Positions 32,690 to 44,445 are shown, counted from the first letter of the stretch. The stretch: 64,000 nucleotides of DNA from Lumbricus terrestris (GCA_949752735.1 OX457050.1:39843553-39907552); one strand, 5' to 3'. Notes: generated by a model from the sequence alone, not told the origin. Numbers and translations are program-made.

Positions 32690-33415
32690 ACGCGGCCGGG
32701 CACGAGCATTCCCTCACCTTGAGAAACCCCCTGGACAAAAGCCCCATGGTAGGACAAAACCCCACTGGTAGAACATATTGCGCTCATGAAACGGCGGCCC
32801 TAAGCAGGCAAGTTGGATTGGTGAAAAGATTTCTCGCTAAACAGAAGCCGGATTTATAAAAAAAATAATTTTTACTTAAATAGAAGCTGGATTGATGAAA
32901 ATGTTCTTGCTTAAATTGAAGCGGGATTGATGAAAATAATCTTGCTAAAATTGGAGCTGGATCGATGACAATATTTGTGCTTAAATTGGAGCTGGATTGA
33001 TGAAAATGTTCTTGCATAAATTGGAGCTGGATTGATGAAAATAATTGTTATTAAAATAGAAGTTGGATAAACCAATTTTTGCCTACATGGAAGCTGGATT
33101 GATGACAAGGGTTCATGATGTCCCAACAGGTATCAAGCTTCATATCGGAGTGACTGAACGACACCAACAAGCAATAAGTTTACGCCTGAATGACATAGAC
33201 TGGTGTTTACCCGTATGACACTAACTAGTTGACACAGCCCTGCAAAATGGATAATTAGCCTAAGTTTGAGGAAATTATACCTACATAAAATTAGGCTATG
33301 CGCAGAAAGGGGGGATTGTCCGGGGGAATTAATGTTTTAGGTAAAATCCGGGGGGAATTGTTCGGAGGGGTTTGTCATGGGAGTTTTTCCAGGAGGAAAA
33401 TGTCCTACACTCTGC
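32690..33415. mobile_element. Degenerate foldback-like element with minisatellite interior
   Basis: The left side has CCCC-ending repeats (GGACAAAAGCCCC, GGACAAAACCCC at 32732-32765). The right side has the opposite pattern (GGGGGGATTGTCCGGGGG, GGAAAATGTCCTACACTC at 33310-33410), resembling the termini of the element at 45462-46190. Between them, 32810-33110 is the shared minisatellite in plus orientation. The boundaries and a target duplication are not clear. Confidence 0.45.
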
Positions 33416-33469
33416 GCAACCAACCCTCATATCGATGATGGTTGAGAACACAGCAAAACATATGTTGCG

Positions 33470-33858
33470 GGTAAACGTGTATTTCAGCGTCGTAAATTAT
33501 TCGCCATTGCATGGGTTTCAGCATTAGTCGAGTGCAAGTCATATTGACGAAAAGAATTCTTTCTAAATAGAAGTCGGATTGATTTAAGTAATTTCTATTG
33601 AGATAAAAGAGGCGTTAATTAAAACATTCTTGCTGAAATTGAAGCTGGATTGATGAATAATAATTTTTAATTAAATATAAGTTATATTGATGAAAAATGT
33701 TTGCTGACGAAACAGAAGCGGGATTGGTCAAACAAATTCTTGCCTAAACAGAAGCCGGATCGATGAGAAGGATTCTCACCAAACAAGAAGTTGGATTGAT
33801 TAAAAATAACACTGCTGCAACGAGCGAATAATTTACGACGCTAAAATACACGTTTACC
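33470..33858. mobile_element. Inverted-repeat element, GGTAAACGTGTATTT termini
   Basis: GGTAAACGTGTATTTCAGCG at 33470 has its complement ending at 33858, with one mismatch, and the match continues through CGTCGTAAATTATT. The same terminus bounds 47353-48286. The interior is the shared minisatellite in plus orientation. No target duplication is visible here. Confidence 0.65.
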
Positions 33859-34289
33859 CTGACGTACTTTGGAAACATTGGACTATTGAACGACGTAGGT
33901 CAAAGCACCCTGTATGTCCCTATATCGGTCAGCCATATTGTTTACTCGCTGCATATTAATCCACTAAATTATTTGCACAAAATCATAGAATCTCACCAGT
34001 TGTAGATTGAAATAGATTTTCTCCTAAGACTGTCATCAACTCAAAATGGCGACCGACAAAAGTGATTCGTTACGATGACATAAAAATTATTCTGTGCTTT
34101 AAAAGTGTGCGCTGTCATCTAGCGAATAAATTGAAACCACTCAGTCTTAGATTTTGAAATTTCCCCCCATAATAATATATATTATATTGAGCTCAGGCAG
34201 CCCACAGAAATTATTTTAGTCCCTGGGCAGAGCAGCCACGGGCCATAAATTTTCCTTTACGATCTCTGAACTTATTTAACCAGTGCAAA

Positions 34290-34385
34290 AGGTGGGGCGA
34301 CCGTTTTCCACGGATAACTCTGGAAAGGTTATAAGGATTTGCAAAAATTCTTTTAGGACATCCTAGAACAACCGTTTGGATATTG
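34290..34385. repeat. Dispersed repeat shared with 13120-13200
   Basis: TTCCACGGATAACTCTGGAAAGG ... TTAGGACATCCTA matches the earlier copy at about 75%. Nothing else is recognised between 33860 and 35040. Confidence 0.45.
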
Positions 34386-35039
34386 AATGGTACTTTTTTG
34401 TGTGAATATTCTCCAACCCTGTAGGCCTACCACAAAACCACAGCATATACCATACCAAGGATACCGGCCCATAAATAAATGGTCAGCACACGTTATATGA
34501 AAGAAAGGTTCATACAATTTTTGAATTTAGAGTTACTGATTAATTATTGTAGCACTGAAGGACCTGTTTGCATCATGTTTTTTTTAAAGCCTGCAGTTAA
34601 GTCTCTGCATCACGGTTACTGTTCTAAAGATTTTCTGTCCAATTAAATTAAATTTTATTGTAGATGTATGCGACATAAGAGCATTTCGGCTAAAATCTTG
34701 CATTCCTTTTTTCAAAAACCTTACGTAATACAAACATTCTGAAAACAGCATCGATCGTGTTCCGAACATCAAATTGACAAATTCTATAGAAGTAAAAAAA
34801 GTTAAAATTTGTCCAGTGTAATTAATCCACACATTAAAACGTCCCTGTTATAATTATGATCAGTCAGGGCTGCTTGTCTGGAGAAACACTCACATTTCTT
34901 AGTAGCGGATTCAATGGGATACCGTAGAAACTTATTTTGATTAAGCAAAGAGTATGGTATACGCTAAGTGTTTTAATACATCTGTGCAACAAACATCTTT
35001 CAGGCTAGAGTCTGTTATCCTGCAAGCTGGAAAAAATCT

Positions 35040-35215
35040 TTTGATTTCTGCTCGGTTAAGTGTCTTCTTTTTGAATCAGCTATATTTCAGTTTCAAACAC
35101 TTTACATAAACTGAATTTGCCTTTTCCTTAAGTTCACTCATAGTGCATATGATATTAGGTTGATGTCCTTTAACAGATACAATAAAAACTTTCAGAATAA
35201 GGGGACAAAAATGCA
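35040..35215 (-). other. Duplicated 3' flank of a zinc-finger gene
   Basis: This stretch (TTTCTGCTCGGTTAAGTGTCTTC ... TTTCAGAATAAGG) matches 60887-61045, which lies just 3' of the zinc-finger pseudogene at 61109-62466. It is probably the 3' untranslated or flanking part of the gene at 37126-38586, displaced by about 1.7 kb of inserted DNA (35210-36925). Confidence 0.55.
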
Positions 35216-36308
35216 TCTCTGCAGTTCAAGACCAAATTTACTGACTTAGGCTTAATCTAGAATAAAAGTTGTTTATTTCAAAGTCAGTTGGATCAGCTGT
35301 TGCTAATAACTTTTGAAGGTGAAGCCGATGATGAAGTGAATGAGGAAGATCGCTTAAGCTTATATGTAGAAAATAAGGAAGCTGATGACAATGGTGTGCA
35401 TTATGATACAGTGTAGCCTATAGTTGACAAGAGACAAGACTGATCGACAAAGATGACGATCCAGCACTCAGCTGGTTGTCAAGCCTTCTTCTGTTTCTTT
35501 GCCAAAGAGATGTCAACGTCAGCCAGAGGATGATCGATAAGTCAAGTTGGTGAAACGTTCTTCCCGATAATCCGTCTGTCTCACTCTTTCTCGACTACCG
35601 GTCACAACTCATCTTAAGTTCTCAAACCGATCCACTGAATACAGCGCCACGCCTGTAGGGTGCAAGAGGCCCGCAGTTTTAAACATATTATGTGCGTTTT
35701 GCACAAATAGGTTTTCAGACGGGGTCATTATGTGGGAATCACAGCACCAGGTCTGCATCAGTCATAATGCGGTCCTGCTCACTTTCATCAGGCGCCTCTG
35801 TCCCCCACAACTCTGGCTTTCCATTCGAAATATTGAAGTCACCTCTTCAAAAATTCTTACCCCGCCTCATCCAATTACCAACTCAGACGACACCCGCCTT
35901 AGCAGCTGCTCTCCCCTCTGATGCTTTGGCAACTGGACTAAGACCTCATTTGAGCTTCTCTTATGAACAACCCTTCTGACTCGGCGCAGAGCTCGTGAAT
36001 AAGCTAGTGCCCTGCGCTTGACTTTCGAGTGGTGCTTTATAAATTCAGAGTACGCATTTACGCAGGAAGTAGCCCAGTCATTTGCAGTCCTTGAAACAGC
36101 ATAAAGCACAGGTATACGGTACTTGTTAATCCCAACAGATGTGGAACCCGGTCGAAATTCGATTCGGGGAGACGGGCCGTACCAGGCTGAATGGTGTTTA
36201 GACTGCTATATATCTGTTAAGGTACAGGCCTATGGATAGATCAATATGGCGATAACTTTATTCCATCAACAAACAAAATTTTTCATCTTGTAGCCTACTT
36301 TGACACCA

Positions 36309-36760
36309 GGAAGCATTTACCCAAATCCCAAGTCGTAGAGCATCGTAAATTATTTAAAACATGTAGGTTTTAGTCAATTTTTTAATCGCTCATCCAGTGT
36401 ATAATCCTACTATGACACAGTTCCGTTATTCATCCAGCTTCTTTTTTTCAATATTTTGATCGTTCATCCAGCCTCTAGTTTCATGGTAACAATGTAGCAT
36501 AAAACCATGATTTCCTCGCTCATCCAACCTATACTTCTGTTAATTAATATGCTCATCCAACTTCTAATGATATTGCAATACGTCAACAGTAGGCTAATAT
36601 CAAGGCGCCCTTGTAGCAGCATGGCCGCGTTACGGCGCCATAGAAATTGTCGTCATTATTATTATTATTAATATCATGTATTCATCGTTCATCTAACATC
36701 CAGTTTATGGATATAAAATATCTCTGAAGTGCTATATGGCTTGGGATTTGGGTAAATGCC
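36309..36760. mobile_element. Inverted-repeat element, GCATTTACCCAAATCCCAAG termini
   Basis: GCATTTACCCAAATCCCAAG at 36313 and its complement ending at 36759 define the element. The interior (36430-36700) is the CATCCAGCTTC minisatellite in minus orientation. The flanks share CACCAG, but a clean 8-bp duplication is not seen, so the outer ends are approximate. Confidence 0.55.
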
Positions 36761-37125
36761 ACCAGCATGACCGACCATTGAGTCACACATAGGCAATGCC
36801 AGTATTTGATGTACTGTTTGTTTCCTGCCATACTCTGAAGTGGGCCAGGATGGTAGTGTGGTCACGTCCAGTAGGCAGAATTTGCTAATAATAAGAAGGC
36901 CATGTGATTTTATGACCTCTATTCACAACAATGGATCCTTTTTTGTATGAAAGAGACACCTTTTGTTCATTGCACCAAGCTCCCGACCAACACTACAAAG
37001 CGCACTGTATATTTTCTGCTTGTAACACTCGGCACAGTAATGGCACATCCAATTTATATCATGACTATGTGTCTCAGTCTTTTCTCAGCCTTCAACTACA
37101 TTTTATGTTTATTTTTAATTACAAA

Positions 37126-38586
37126 TCAGCAAAGATTAGCAAATAGTTCGTCAACTGGAGAAAAGCGGTGGCTAGTACAATGCTCCAGAAATTCCTTCTC
37201 AATTTCAAACACTTCACCGCATATACCACATCCAAACGAAATTTCCACAAACGGTTTTGCATCCTCAGGTGATTCGATGCTGTCATTGAAATCACATTCT
37301 CGATGATGACTTTTTGGTAGAGCTATTGTAATTTCATTGCAGTCATGAGGCAATTTTCTTTGCATGCGTTCAAATGGTTTATGAATATCATCAGCACTGC
37401 ACCGAATGAATGGAACAGATAGATTAGCATTTGATTCATTTTCCAATTTATCATCCTTTCGCTGTGTTAACTCATGGCATTTATGCTGTTTAGCTGAAGA
37501 ACTGCCATTACAATAAAGTTTACTGCACATGTGTTGCATCTCATCTGTGTGAGTTCTGTGTTGATTTGGATCTATAAGTGATCGGAATCCTTTATCACCA
37601 ACTTCACAGATGTATGGTCTTTCTCCAGTAAGGGTTTCCGTATGACAAGTTAGATCACTGCCTAACTTAAATGACTTCTGACGTAAATGGCACCTGTGTG
37701 GTTTCTCATCAGTATGGGTCCTCATGTGTCTTTTCAGATAACCACCTTCAGTAAATGATTTCTGACACACCTGGCATTTGTATGGTTTTTCGCCTGTATG
37801 GGATCTATTGTGTACTTTCAGAGAACTAGCATGAGTAAATAATTTCTGACAAAACTGACATTTGTATGGTTTCTTGACAGTATGGGTTGTCATGTGTCTT
37901 TTCAGACTACCACACTCCGTAAATGATTTCTGACATAACTGACATTTGTATGGTTTATCCCCAGTGTGGATTTTCATGTGCTTTTTCAGATTACCACCTT
38001 CAGTAAATGCCTTTTGACATACCTGACATTGGTATAGTTTCTCCCCAGTATGTATTCTCATGTGCACTTTCAGATTACCACCGTGACTAAATGATTTCTG
38101 ACACAACTGACATATGCATGGTTTCTCCCCAGTATGGGTTCTGATGTGCATTTTCAGATGACCACCATGACTAAATAATTTCTGACATAAATTACATTTG
38201 TATTTTTTCTCCCCAGTGTGGATTTTCATGTGCTTTTTCAGATTACCACCTTCAGTAAATGCCTTTTGACATACTTGGCATTGGTATAGTTTCTCCCCAG
38301 TATGTATTCTCATGTGCACTTTCAGATGACCACCGTGACTAAATGATTTCTGACACAACTGACATATGTATGGTTTCTCCCCAGTATGGGTTCTGATGTG
38401 CACTTTCAGATGACCACCATGACTAAATAATTTCTGACATAAATTACATTTGTATTTGTTCTCGCCAGTATGGGTTCTCGGGTGTCTTTTCAGATCACCA
38501 CCGTGAGTAAATGATAACTGACATAACCGACATTTGTGTGGTTTCTCTCCAGTATGGGTCCTCTTGCGTACTTTCATTATGGCCAC
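37126..38586 (-). CDS. C2H2 zinc-finger protein, ten canonical fingers (486 aa)
   Basis: Ten C-x2-C-x12-H-x3-H fingers run from about residue 19 to 295, joined by TGEKPY-type linkers. This is the arrangement of sequence-specific DNA-binding transcription regulators of the poly-zinc-finger group. Two further fingers (CHLR and CEVG, about 305-350) have lost cysteines. Fingers 2-4 and 5-7 are near-identical blocks, so the array grew by internal duplication. The C-terminus carries an atypical finger, FGCGIC...EFLEHCTSHR, also present in the genes at 53358 and 61109. No KRAB, BTB or ZAD domain is visible. The frame begins within a finger-like remnant (HTGEKPHKCRLC), so upstream exons are likely. 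Nuclear location is inferred. Confidence 0.85.
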   Translation of the reverse strand: MAIMKVRKRTHTGEKPHKCRLCQLSFTHGGDLKRHPRTHTGENKYKCNLCQKLFSHGGHLKVHIRTHTGEKPYICQLCQKSFSHGGHLKVHMRIHTGEKLYQCQVCQKAFTEGGNLKKHMKIHTGEKKYKCNLCQKLFSHGGHLKMHIRTHTGEKPCICQLCQKSFSHGGNLKVHMRIHTGEKLYQCQVCQKAFTEGGNLKKHMKIHTGDKPYKCQLCQKSFTECGSLKRHMTTHTVKKPYKCQFCQKLFTHASSLKVHNRSHTGEKPYKCQVCQKSFTEGGYLKRHMRTHTDEKPHRCHLRQKSFKLGSDLTCHTETLTGERPYICEVGDKGFRSLIDPNQHRTHTDEMQHMCSKLYCNGSSSAKQHKCHELTQRKDDKLENESNANLSVPFIRCSADDIHKPFERMQRKLPHDCNEITIALPKSHHRECDFNDSIESPEDAKPFVEISFGCGICGEVFEIEKEFLEHCTSHRFSPVDELFANLC

Positions 38587-39232
38587 CGTGAGTGATTTAC
38601 CACAAAACTCTCCATTCCATCATGGTTTGTCGCTAGCAATAATCATCCAGAGCAATTGATTTCTGATATTAATGAAATTTGTGTCTTTTTTCTCCAGTAT
38701 GGATTACCGCATGAACAGTCAACCAATGTAATTCAGCAATTGTTTTTCCATATAACTGGTATTTGGCACGGCTGCCCAATATTAAGTTTTCTCACTGCAG
38801 CTCTGTGAAATATTCAGCTTTAGAGCATATAATGATTTCTCAGGTAAATAATTCTTCGTGGGTTGATCACGTAAATTAGATTTCACGCACTCTCCAAAAA
38901 CACACGAAAATTAAAACGATTCTTATTAACATAATCTTCCGTTTTTCGGGCTTTTCTTCTGCAAAAATAGCATCCACTTCAAAGTAAATTATCCATTTGC
39001 AGATAATTTCGGCTTTAGTAGATTGAAGTGAAGCTCTTCACAAATTTACTCATTTCTAATTAGCAATTTTTTTAACAATTACCCACAGAGTGAAGAAGAA
39101 AACAATAATCCTTTTGATGCAAAATCAAAGCCGTTACATACTCATGTAGAATAGTAAACCTTTGTGTTCTCCTTCAATCACAATTCTAACTGAAAAAGAA
39201 AGAATTGATTGCTTAAAAGATGTAGATAAATA
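38587..39232 (-). other. 5' region of the zinc-finger gene; degenerate finger remnants
   Basis: There are no intact frames. Short finger-like remnants are readable on the minus strand near 38690-38760. The part 39130-39232 is similar to 62800-62885 upstream of the paralogous pseudogene. Confidence 0.4.
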
Positions 39233-39720
39233 GGCATACCTGGGAACGGCGGTCCCAAATTCTGAAACATGTATTTTCGTCAGAGGAAGAGCCAACTACA
39301 GTTAAGGCTGCATTTATTCACTTATTTTCTTTATTCTTTACTTATTCACTTACTTACGAGCTTCTCGGGCTTTTTACGTCATTGTTTACGTTGTTTTGAC
39401 GGCATTCCGTTGGGAAATAAATCAACCCGACGTCGTAATAGCGCGGTGTATAGGATGGGCGCATAGAAACCACGCTTGAGAAATAGAAGCTGGATGAAGG
39501 TTCTTCTGCAGGTGAAATAGAAGCTGGATGGACGAAAATAACGCATGAGAAATAGAAGCTGGATGAAGCCATTTCTAGATCTGAAATAGAAGCTGGATTG
39601 GTGAAGAAACGCTTAAGAAATGGAGGCTGGATGAAAAACCCACACTTTTTGCCCATCCAATACTCCGCACTATCGATTTATGGAATTTTATAATTTGGGA
39701 CCGCCGTTCCCAGGTGTGCC
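39233..39720. mobile_element. Merlin-like MITE, GGCAYACCTGGGAACGGCGG termini
   Basis: The inverted ends are GGCATACCTGGGAACGGCGG and the complement of GGCACACCTGGGAACGGCGG; the match continues through TCCCAAATT. A perfect 8-bp target duplication GATAAATA flanks it (39225-39232 and 39721-39728). The interior (39475-39640) is the shared minisatellite (AATAGAAGCTGGATGAAGG). The paralogous region near 62885 lacks the insertion. Confidence 0.85.
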
Positions 39721-39780
39721 GATAAATATTTTCACTGTAATGTTATATTTTGATACGGATTAAGGATAATTATGTAGGTC

Positions 39781-40187
39781 GGTAGCGTTCTACAATGACT
39801 CGGTAAATCGTTCTAGAATGACTCGGTAGATATCGTTGCAGCGTTGTTATCTTTAATAAATCCAACTTCTAGTTTGCCGAGAATAATTTTAATCGATCCA
39901 GCTTCTCTTTAGGCAATAATTTGTTCGATAAATCCCGCTTCTATTTCGTCAGCAAAAATTTTTCAGCCATTTTTCATTGAAAATTATTGTTTATCAATCC
40001 AGCTTCAATTTCAGCATATATGACTGCACTAACCCTAAAACTAACCCTAACCGACCCTCACGGCGCCTAACCTGAGCCCTAACCGACCCTCACGCGCAAA
40101 ATCCCGCTTCAATTTCGTGAGGAAATATTTTTCATCGAATTTATAAAAATACACTTACTTGCTACCGAGTCATTGTAGAACGCTACC
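39781..40187. mobile_element. Merlin-like MITE, GGTAGCGTTCTACAATGACT termini, with telomere-like repeats
   Basis: GGTAGCGTTCTACAATGACT at 39781 and its exact complement ending at 40187 are flanked by a perfect 9-bp duplication ATGTAGGTC (39772-39780 and 40188-40196). The interior holds minisatellite units in minus orientation and a block CTAACCCTAAAACTAACCC (40030-40055) plus CCGACCCTCAC repeats. A second copy of this interior is at 49800-50060. Confidence 0.85.
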
Positions 40188-40369
40188 ATGTAGGTCTTTC
40201 AAATAACCACACTGAGAAGTTCTCACAAAAAGATGTGCATCTTCTTCTACCAGTTGTTGAATCAACTTCCTGCACCAAATAAAACACAGAACATGAACAT
40301 TTCTAATACATAAATTTCATTCATCATTTGCCAGCCCAAATGACGAGCTCAACAGATATCGTATTAAAA

Positions 40370-40560
40370 ATTTAGTTAAACGCAAATCTGAATTTACCAA
40401 TTCCTTTCGCACAAAATGGCGAGCGAATCCAGACGAGTGGTTTTATGTAATGGGACTCACAGAGGTGGATTGAGAAATATTCTTCTGCCATCTGGTGAAT
40501 ACTTGAAATTCGAAATTAACACACGGGATCAGACGCTGACCATAGGTCTTATGCATTGCC
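40370..40560 (-). promoter_or_regulatory. Possible 5' end/promoter region shared by two zinc-finger paralogs
   Basis: About 130 bases (CACAAAATGGCGAGCGA, TTCTGCCATCTGGTGAATA) match 63375-63500. In both places the block lies 2-3 kb upstream of a minus-strand zinc-finger gene of the same subfamily. The position suggests a first exon or promoter. Neither function can be shown from sequence. Confidence 0.35.
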
Positions 40561-40948
40561 ACACGGATTAATTTTCATGTGGCCCGCCCGAGATCAAAAA
40601 TCTGTTGCACTTTGTGTGCAGTGAAGTAACGGACAAGTCAGTAGTCGTCTTTAATGTAATGTAAATTCTCGAGAATTTCTCAGCGTCCACAAAAGTCACA
40701 TCAGGGAGATCAGCTAATTTATACGCCAGCACTATATCAAATCAAGTCCGCAATAGTCAGAGCTGCCTTTTTCGTTCCGGAACTGGATGAAAGGTCTTTC
40801 GCAGTTTGTACAGTTGACAAATCTTTATGGTCAGAATGGTCGTCACAATCAGTCACAGTAGGCTACTAAACCTATTGTTAAAATTCCTTCAAAGATGTCT
40901 ATTATCTGTCGTTATCAATCAATTCTCTGATGTTATTGTTCCAGTGCC

Positions 40949-41400
40949 GGTGTAAAGGTTTCAAATTACCCCCTCCTAAACATTACCCCCCGGTAGCTTG
41001 AAACCGGTTTCAGATTACCCCCCGGAAACTAGATTTCCATCAATCATCGCCTTTATTGCACTAAAAAAATCAGAAAAATCATCCCGCTTCTTGTTTTGGT
41101 CTGAAAATATCATCCGTCATCCCACTTCGTGTTTTGTTATCAATATTTTGATCCGAAAAAAATAATAGCCTCGAAGCCATTTTCTCCATTGTAACTTCAG
41201 CGGCGATTAGTATTTTAGTTACAGATGAAAATATTGATAACAAACCACGAAGTGGGATGACGGATGAAAATCTTCAGACCAAAACAAGAAGCGGGATGAT
41301 TTTTCCGATTTTATTAGTGCAATAAATGCGATGATTGATGCAATTTACAGTTTGCAGGGGGGGTAATGTTTAGGAGGGGGTAATCTGAAACCTTTACACC
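40949..41400. mobile_element. Inverted-repeat element, GGTGTAAAGGTTTCAAATTA termini, short type
   Basis: It is a full copy closely related to 15517-15967: the same ends and the same pair of opposed arms (CAAAACAAGAAGCGGGATGATTT and complement). The flanks AGTGCC / GGCGCT extend the inverted repeat slightly. No target duplication was found. Confidence 0.75.
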
Positions 41401-41678
41401 GGCGCTAAGGTACCTGAGCCCCCCCCCCAAAAAAAAAACTTGAGGCCCCCATACCTTGAGCTGTCATCTCAGCAAAATTTCTCATAATATAAATACTGAA
41501 AGACATGGTGTAAGACTTCAATAAATGTCCCATTGTCAATTTTTTTGGAATTTTCATACTGTAATGGTAGAAATTTTAAGCTGTTATCTTTTACAAAAAT
41601 AGCTCTTTTTCATTGCTGTTAGTCGTGGTTTAGGACTTCAGAGTGTCCCTCTCCATTGTTTAATATACTTATCCGATT

Positions 41679-42428
41679 TTGCAAACTGTAATGGTAATGG
41701 TAATCTCATTCAATTATCGTCTGCAAGTTCATCAAAGAACCCATAAGGCAGAGAAACCAAACGAATGTCAGGTGTGCCAAAAAACATTTGCTCGATGTTC
41801 CCATCAACAAAGTCACGCTCTAATCCATACTGGGGACAAATCACACATATGTCAGTTTTGTGACAAATTGTTTAAAAACCCTAGTGATCTAAGACGTCAC
41901 AGTAGACTGCATACTGGAGAGAACCCATACCAATGTCAGCTATGCAGAAAAAGATTTTCTCGATCATGCCATCTAAAATGTCATCTTAGAGTTCATACTG
42001 GTGAGAAACCTTATTCGTGCCAGTTTTGCTCGAGAGCGTTTTCAAGTACTTCTACTCTAAGAACTCACATCAGAAGCCATACTGGAGAAAAACCTTACAA
42101 GTGTCAAGAATGTCGTAGATGGTTCGTCGAATCTTCTTGTCTTCGAATTCATGCCATGATTCATACTGGAGAGAAACCGTACCAATGTCAGTTATGTGAG
42201 GCAAAGTATCGAAGTAACAGTCAACTAAAGAGGCATGAGAGAACACACACTGGAGATAAACCGCACTTGTGCCAAGTCTGCCGGAAAACTTTCTCACGCA
42301 ATTCATGTCTACGAATCCACGAAAGAATTCATACTGGCGAGAAACCGTTTCTGTGTGAAGTCTGTAACAAAACATTTTCTCGATCTTCATTTCTGCGGAA
42401 ACACTCTGTTAGAATTCATGCTGGATAG
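41679..42428 (+). CDS. C2H2 zinc-finger protein, eight fingers (249 aa)
   Basis: Eight fingers run almost to the C-terminus, with linkers TGEKPY and TGDKPH. The last finger has H-x4-H spacing. The protein ends six residues after the last zinc ligand and has no effector domain. The text before LQVHQRTH is the tail of an incomplete finger and the first ~15 residues look non-coding, so an upstream exon with the acceptor near 41725 is probable. From 41912 onward it is near-identical to 55040-55800 (protein and 3' flank), so the two are duplicates. A (TA)n tract and a hAT element follow it directly. Confidence 0.8.
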   Translation: MQTVMVMVISFNYRLQVHQRTHKAEKPNECQVCQKTFARCSHQQSHALIHTGDKSHICQFCDKLFKNPSDLRRHSRLHTGENPYQCQLCRKRFSRSCHLKCHLRVHTGEKPYSCQFCSRAFSSTSTLRTHIRSHTGEKPYKCQECRRWFVESSCLRIHAMIHTGEKPYQCQLCEAKYRSNSQLKRHERTHTGDKPHLCQVCRKTFSRNSCLRIHERIHTGEKPFLCEVCNKTFSRSSFLRKHSVRIHAG

Positions 42429-42646
42429 CAACATTGCGTCAATTATTTCATCGCCAGTCATTATAGATCATTATTCTCATCTGATTCACTTATGCGTAAA
42501 TTAACTGAAGATGTTAAACTGAGAAACCAATTTAGAAGCATTTCTAGAGAAACATTTGGTGAAAGGAGTTTTTCTATCTCTTCGGAATGCTAAATCATTT
42601 AAAGTGAAACTCGTTTAGCGATGCACTGAATGGTCATGAAATACTG

Positions 42647-42684
<38 letters not shown>

Positions 42685-43040
42685 GGCCTCCGACAGGGGG
42701 GCCACTGGGGCCATTTGGCCCCAGGCCTCACTTGATGAAGGGCCTCGGAATTTCGAAAGTATACGGAGTTAATTATTGAAATGAGGATTTACATAATTAA
42801 GGATGTATTGATTTGTATTCATTGAAATGTAGCGCTGTACAAATTCTAATTATGTCGTGAAGAATTCAGTTAAATGTAGCGCTATACAAATTCTAATTAT
42901 TTCGTGACGAAATCGTTGACGTTAAATCATTGCAAACTGTAAAAAATTCGTAAATCTTTTATTAGTTAATTTAGTTCTAAAATTGAAAAGTTGTCAATGT
43001 CTACACTCAGCAAGAGTCAAAATTCTAAACTCTATCATAA

Positions 43041-43544
43041 GGTAATTGGGTAGTTTAGCGTCCCAAATTATTTTGACCATTTCTTTGCAATAATAACTGA
43101 ATGACATAAACAATAACGCATATTTAATTGAGGAAATCATAAAATCTGTGCTTGAAAACCTCAAGGAAGTCCCAAACGAGGTAACTATCGCGTAGAACTG
43201 GAAGCTGGATGAGGATTTCTTATGGTTTAAAATGATGAAAAGAACGCTTCATAGATGGAAGCTGGATCAAAGTTCTGTAATAGTAGTTGAAATAGAAGCT
43301 GGATACAAGTTTTCATCGACCTGAAATAGAAGCTGGATTCACGAATAGCACGATAAAGAAAGTGGAAGCTGGATGAATGTTTTTATAGATCTAAAAAATA
43401 AAAGCTGGATTTATGAAAAGAACGATAAAGAAATGGAAGCTGGATGAAGGTTCCAGTTTTGATAAAATAGAAGCTGGATAAACGACAAATTCCAAGCCTC
43501 AGCAATAACCTGAATAATTTGGGACGCTAAACTACCCAATTACC
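43041..43544. mobile_element. Merlin-like MITE, GGTAATTGGGTAGTTTAGCG termini
   Basis: GGTAATTGGGTAGTTTAGCG at 43041 and its complement ending at 43544 (match continues through TCCCAAATTATT) are flanked by a perfect 8-bp duplication TATCATAA (43033-43040 and 43545-43552). The interior (43200-43480) is the shared minisatellite in plus orientation. It is nested inside the hAT element. Confidence 0.9.
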
Positions 43545-43760
43545 TATCATAATTCGTTGTTCGGAAGCCGTAAGTCAAACATTGAAACCTTATTACCTAA
43601 ATTATGTTTTAATATGAATATATTGTTCTTATCGGATCCGCTGTTAATTGTGTGGCCTACACAGTACACTACACAAGCAATATCAGTCAATTTGACAAAA
43701 TTGACCACATTGTCAATTTTATTGAAAAAATAGTAAAATATTCCCCATGATAGAGTCAAT

Positions 43761-44445
43761 CATTTTACAAACGGTTGGGTATGCAAACTGGATGGCGAAA
43801 GTTAAAAGGTAAAGTAATTGATCTACCTATATCTGCTGCAGATTCTGAGAGATCATTCAGTAACCAGAAAAGAACAAAGAACTACTTCCGTTCCACGATG
43901 GGTCAACAGCGTCTTTAATGGATTGGCTATGTTAAGCACTAATTCTGATATCGCTAGAACTCTAAATTATCAAAGCATTATCGATAAATTATATTATATA
44001 TAAATATTATTTTAATTTAATATCTGTAGAAAGATGAAGAGGTCATTCGAAGGTGGACGGGTCTGCTGCAAAAGAAACTTTTTAATGGCGAAACATGCAA
44101 ACGAGATTGGATATAGGCTACTGGAGTCACTCAATTAGAGCAGTTTTCTGTGCATCATTTTGGCTTTCAAGAAACAAAAGCAATCATTTTACAAACGGTT
44201 GGGTATGCAAACTGGATGGCGAAAGTTAAAAGGTAAAGTAATTGATCTACCTATATCTGCTGCAGATTCTGAGAGATCATTCAGTAACCAGAAAAGAACA
44301 AAGAACTACTTCCGTTCCACGATGGGTCAACAGCGTCTTTAATGGATTGGCTATGTTAAGCACTAATTCTGATATCGCTAGAACTCTAAATTATCAAAGC
44401 ATTATCGATAAATTCGTGGCTTTGAAGATGCGAAGAATGATGTGA
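43761..44445 (+). pseudogene. hAT transposase C-terminal (dimerisation) region, directly duplicated
   Basis: A ~230-bp block occurs at 43761-43990 and again at 44184-44413. It encodes KGKVIDLPISAADSERSFSN, KNYFRSTMGQQRL, then in another frame NGLAMLSTNSDIARTLNYQS. These are the S-ERSFS...R..M...RL..L.L motifs of the hAT dimerisation domain. Both copies share the same one-base frameshift after QQRL, so the frameshift came before the duplication. The catalytic part of the transposase is missing. Confidence 0.7.

Noticed and set aside
42070..42390. 106-codon frame antisense to a zinc-finger gene (also at 55200-55520)
   Set aside because: These are shadows of the repetitive finger coding sequence on the opposite strand.
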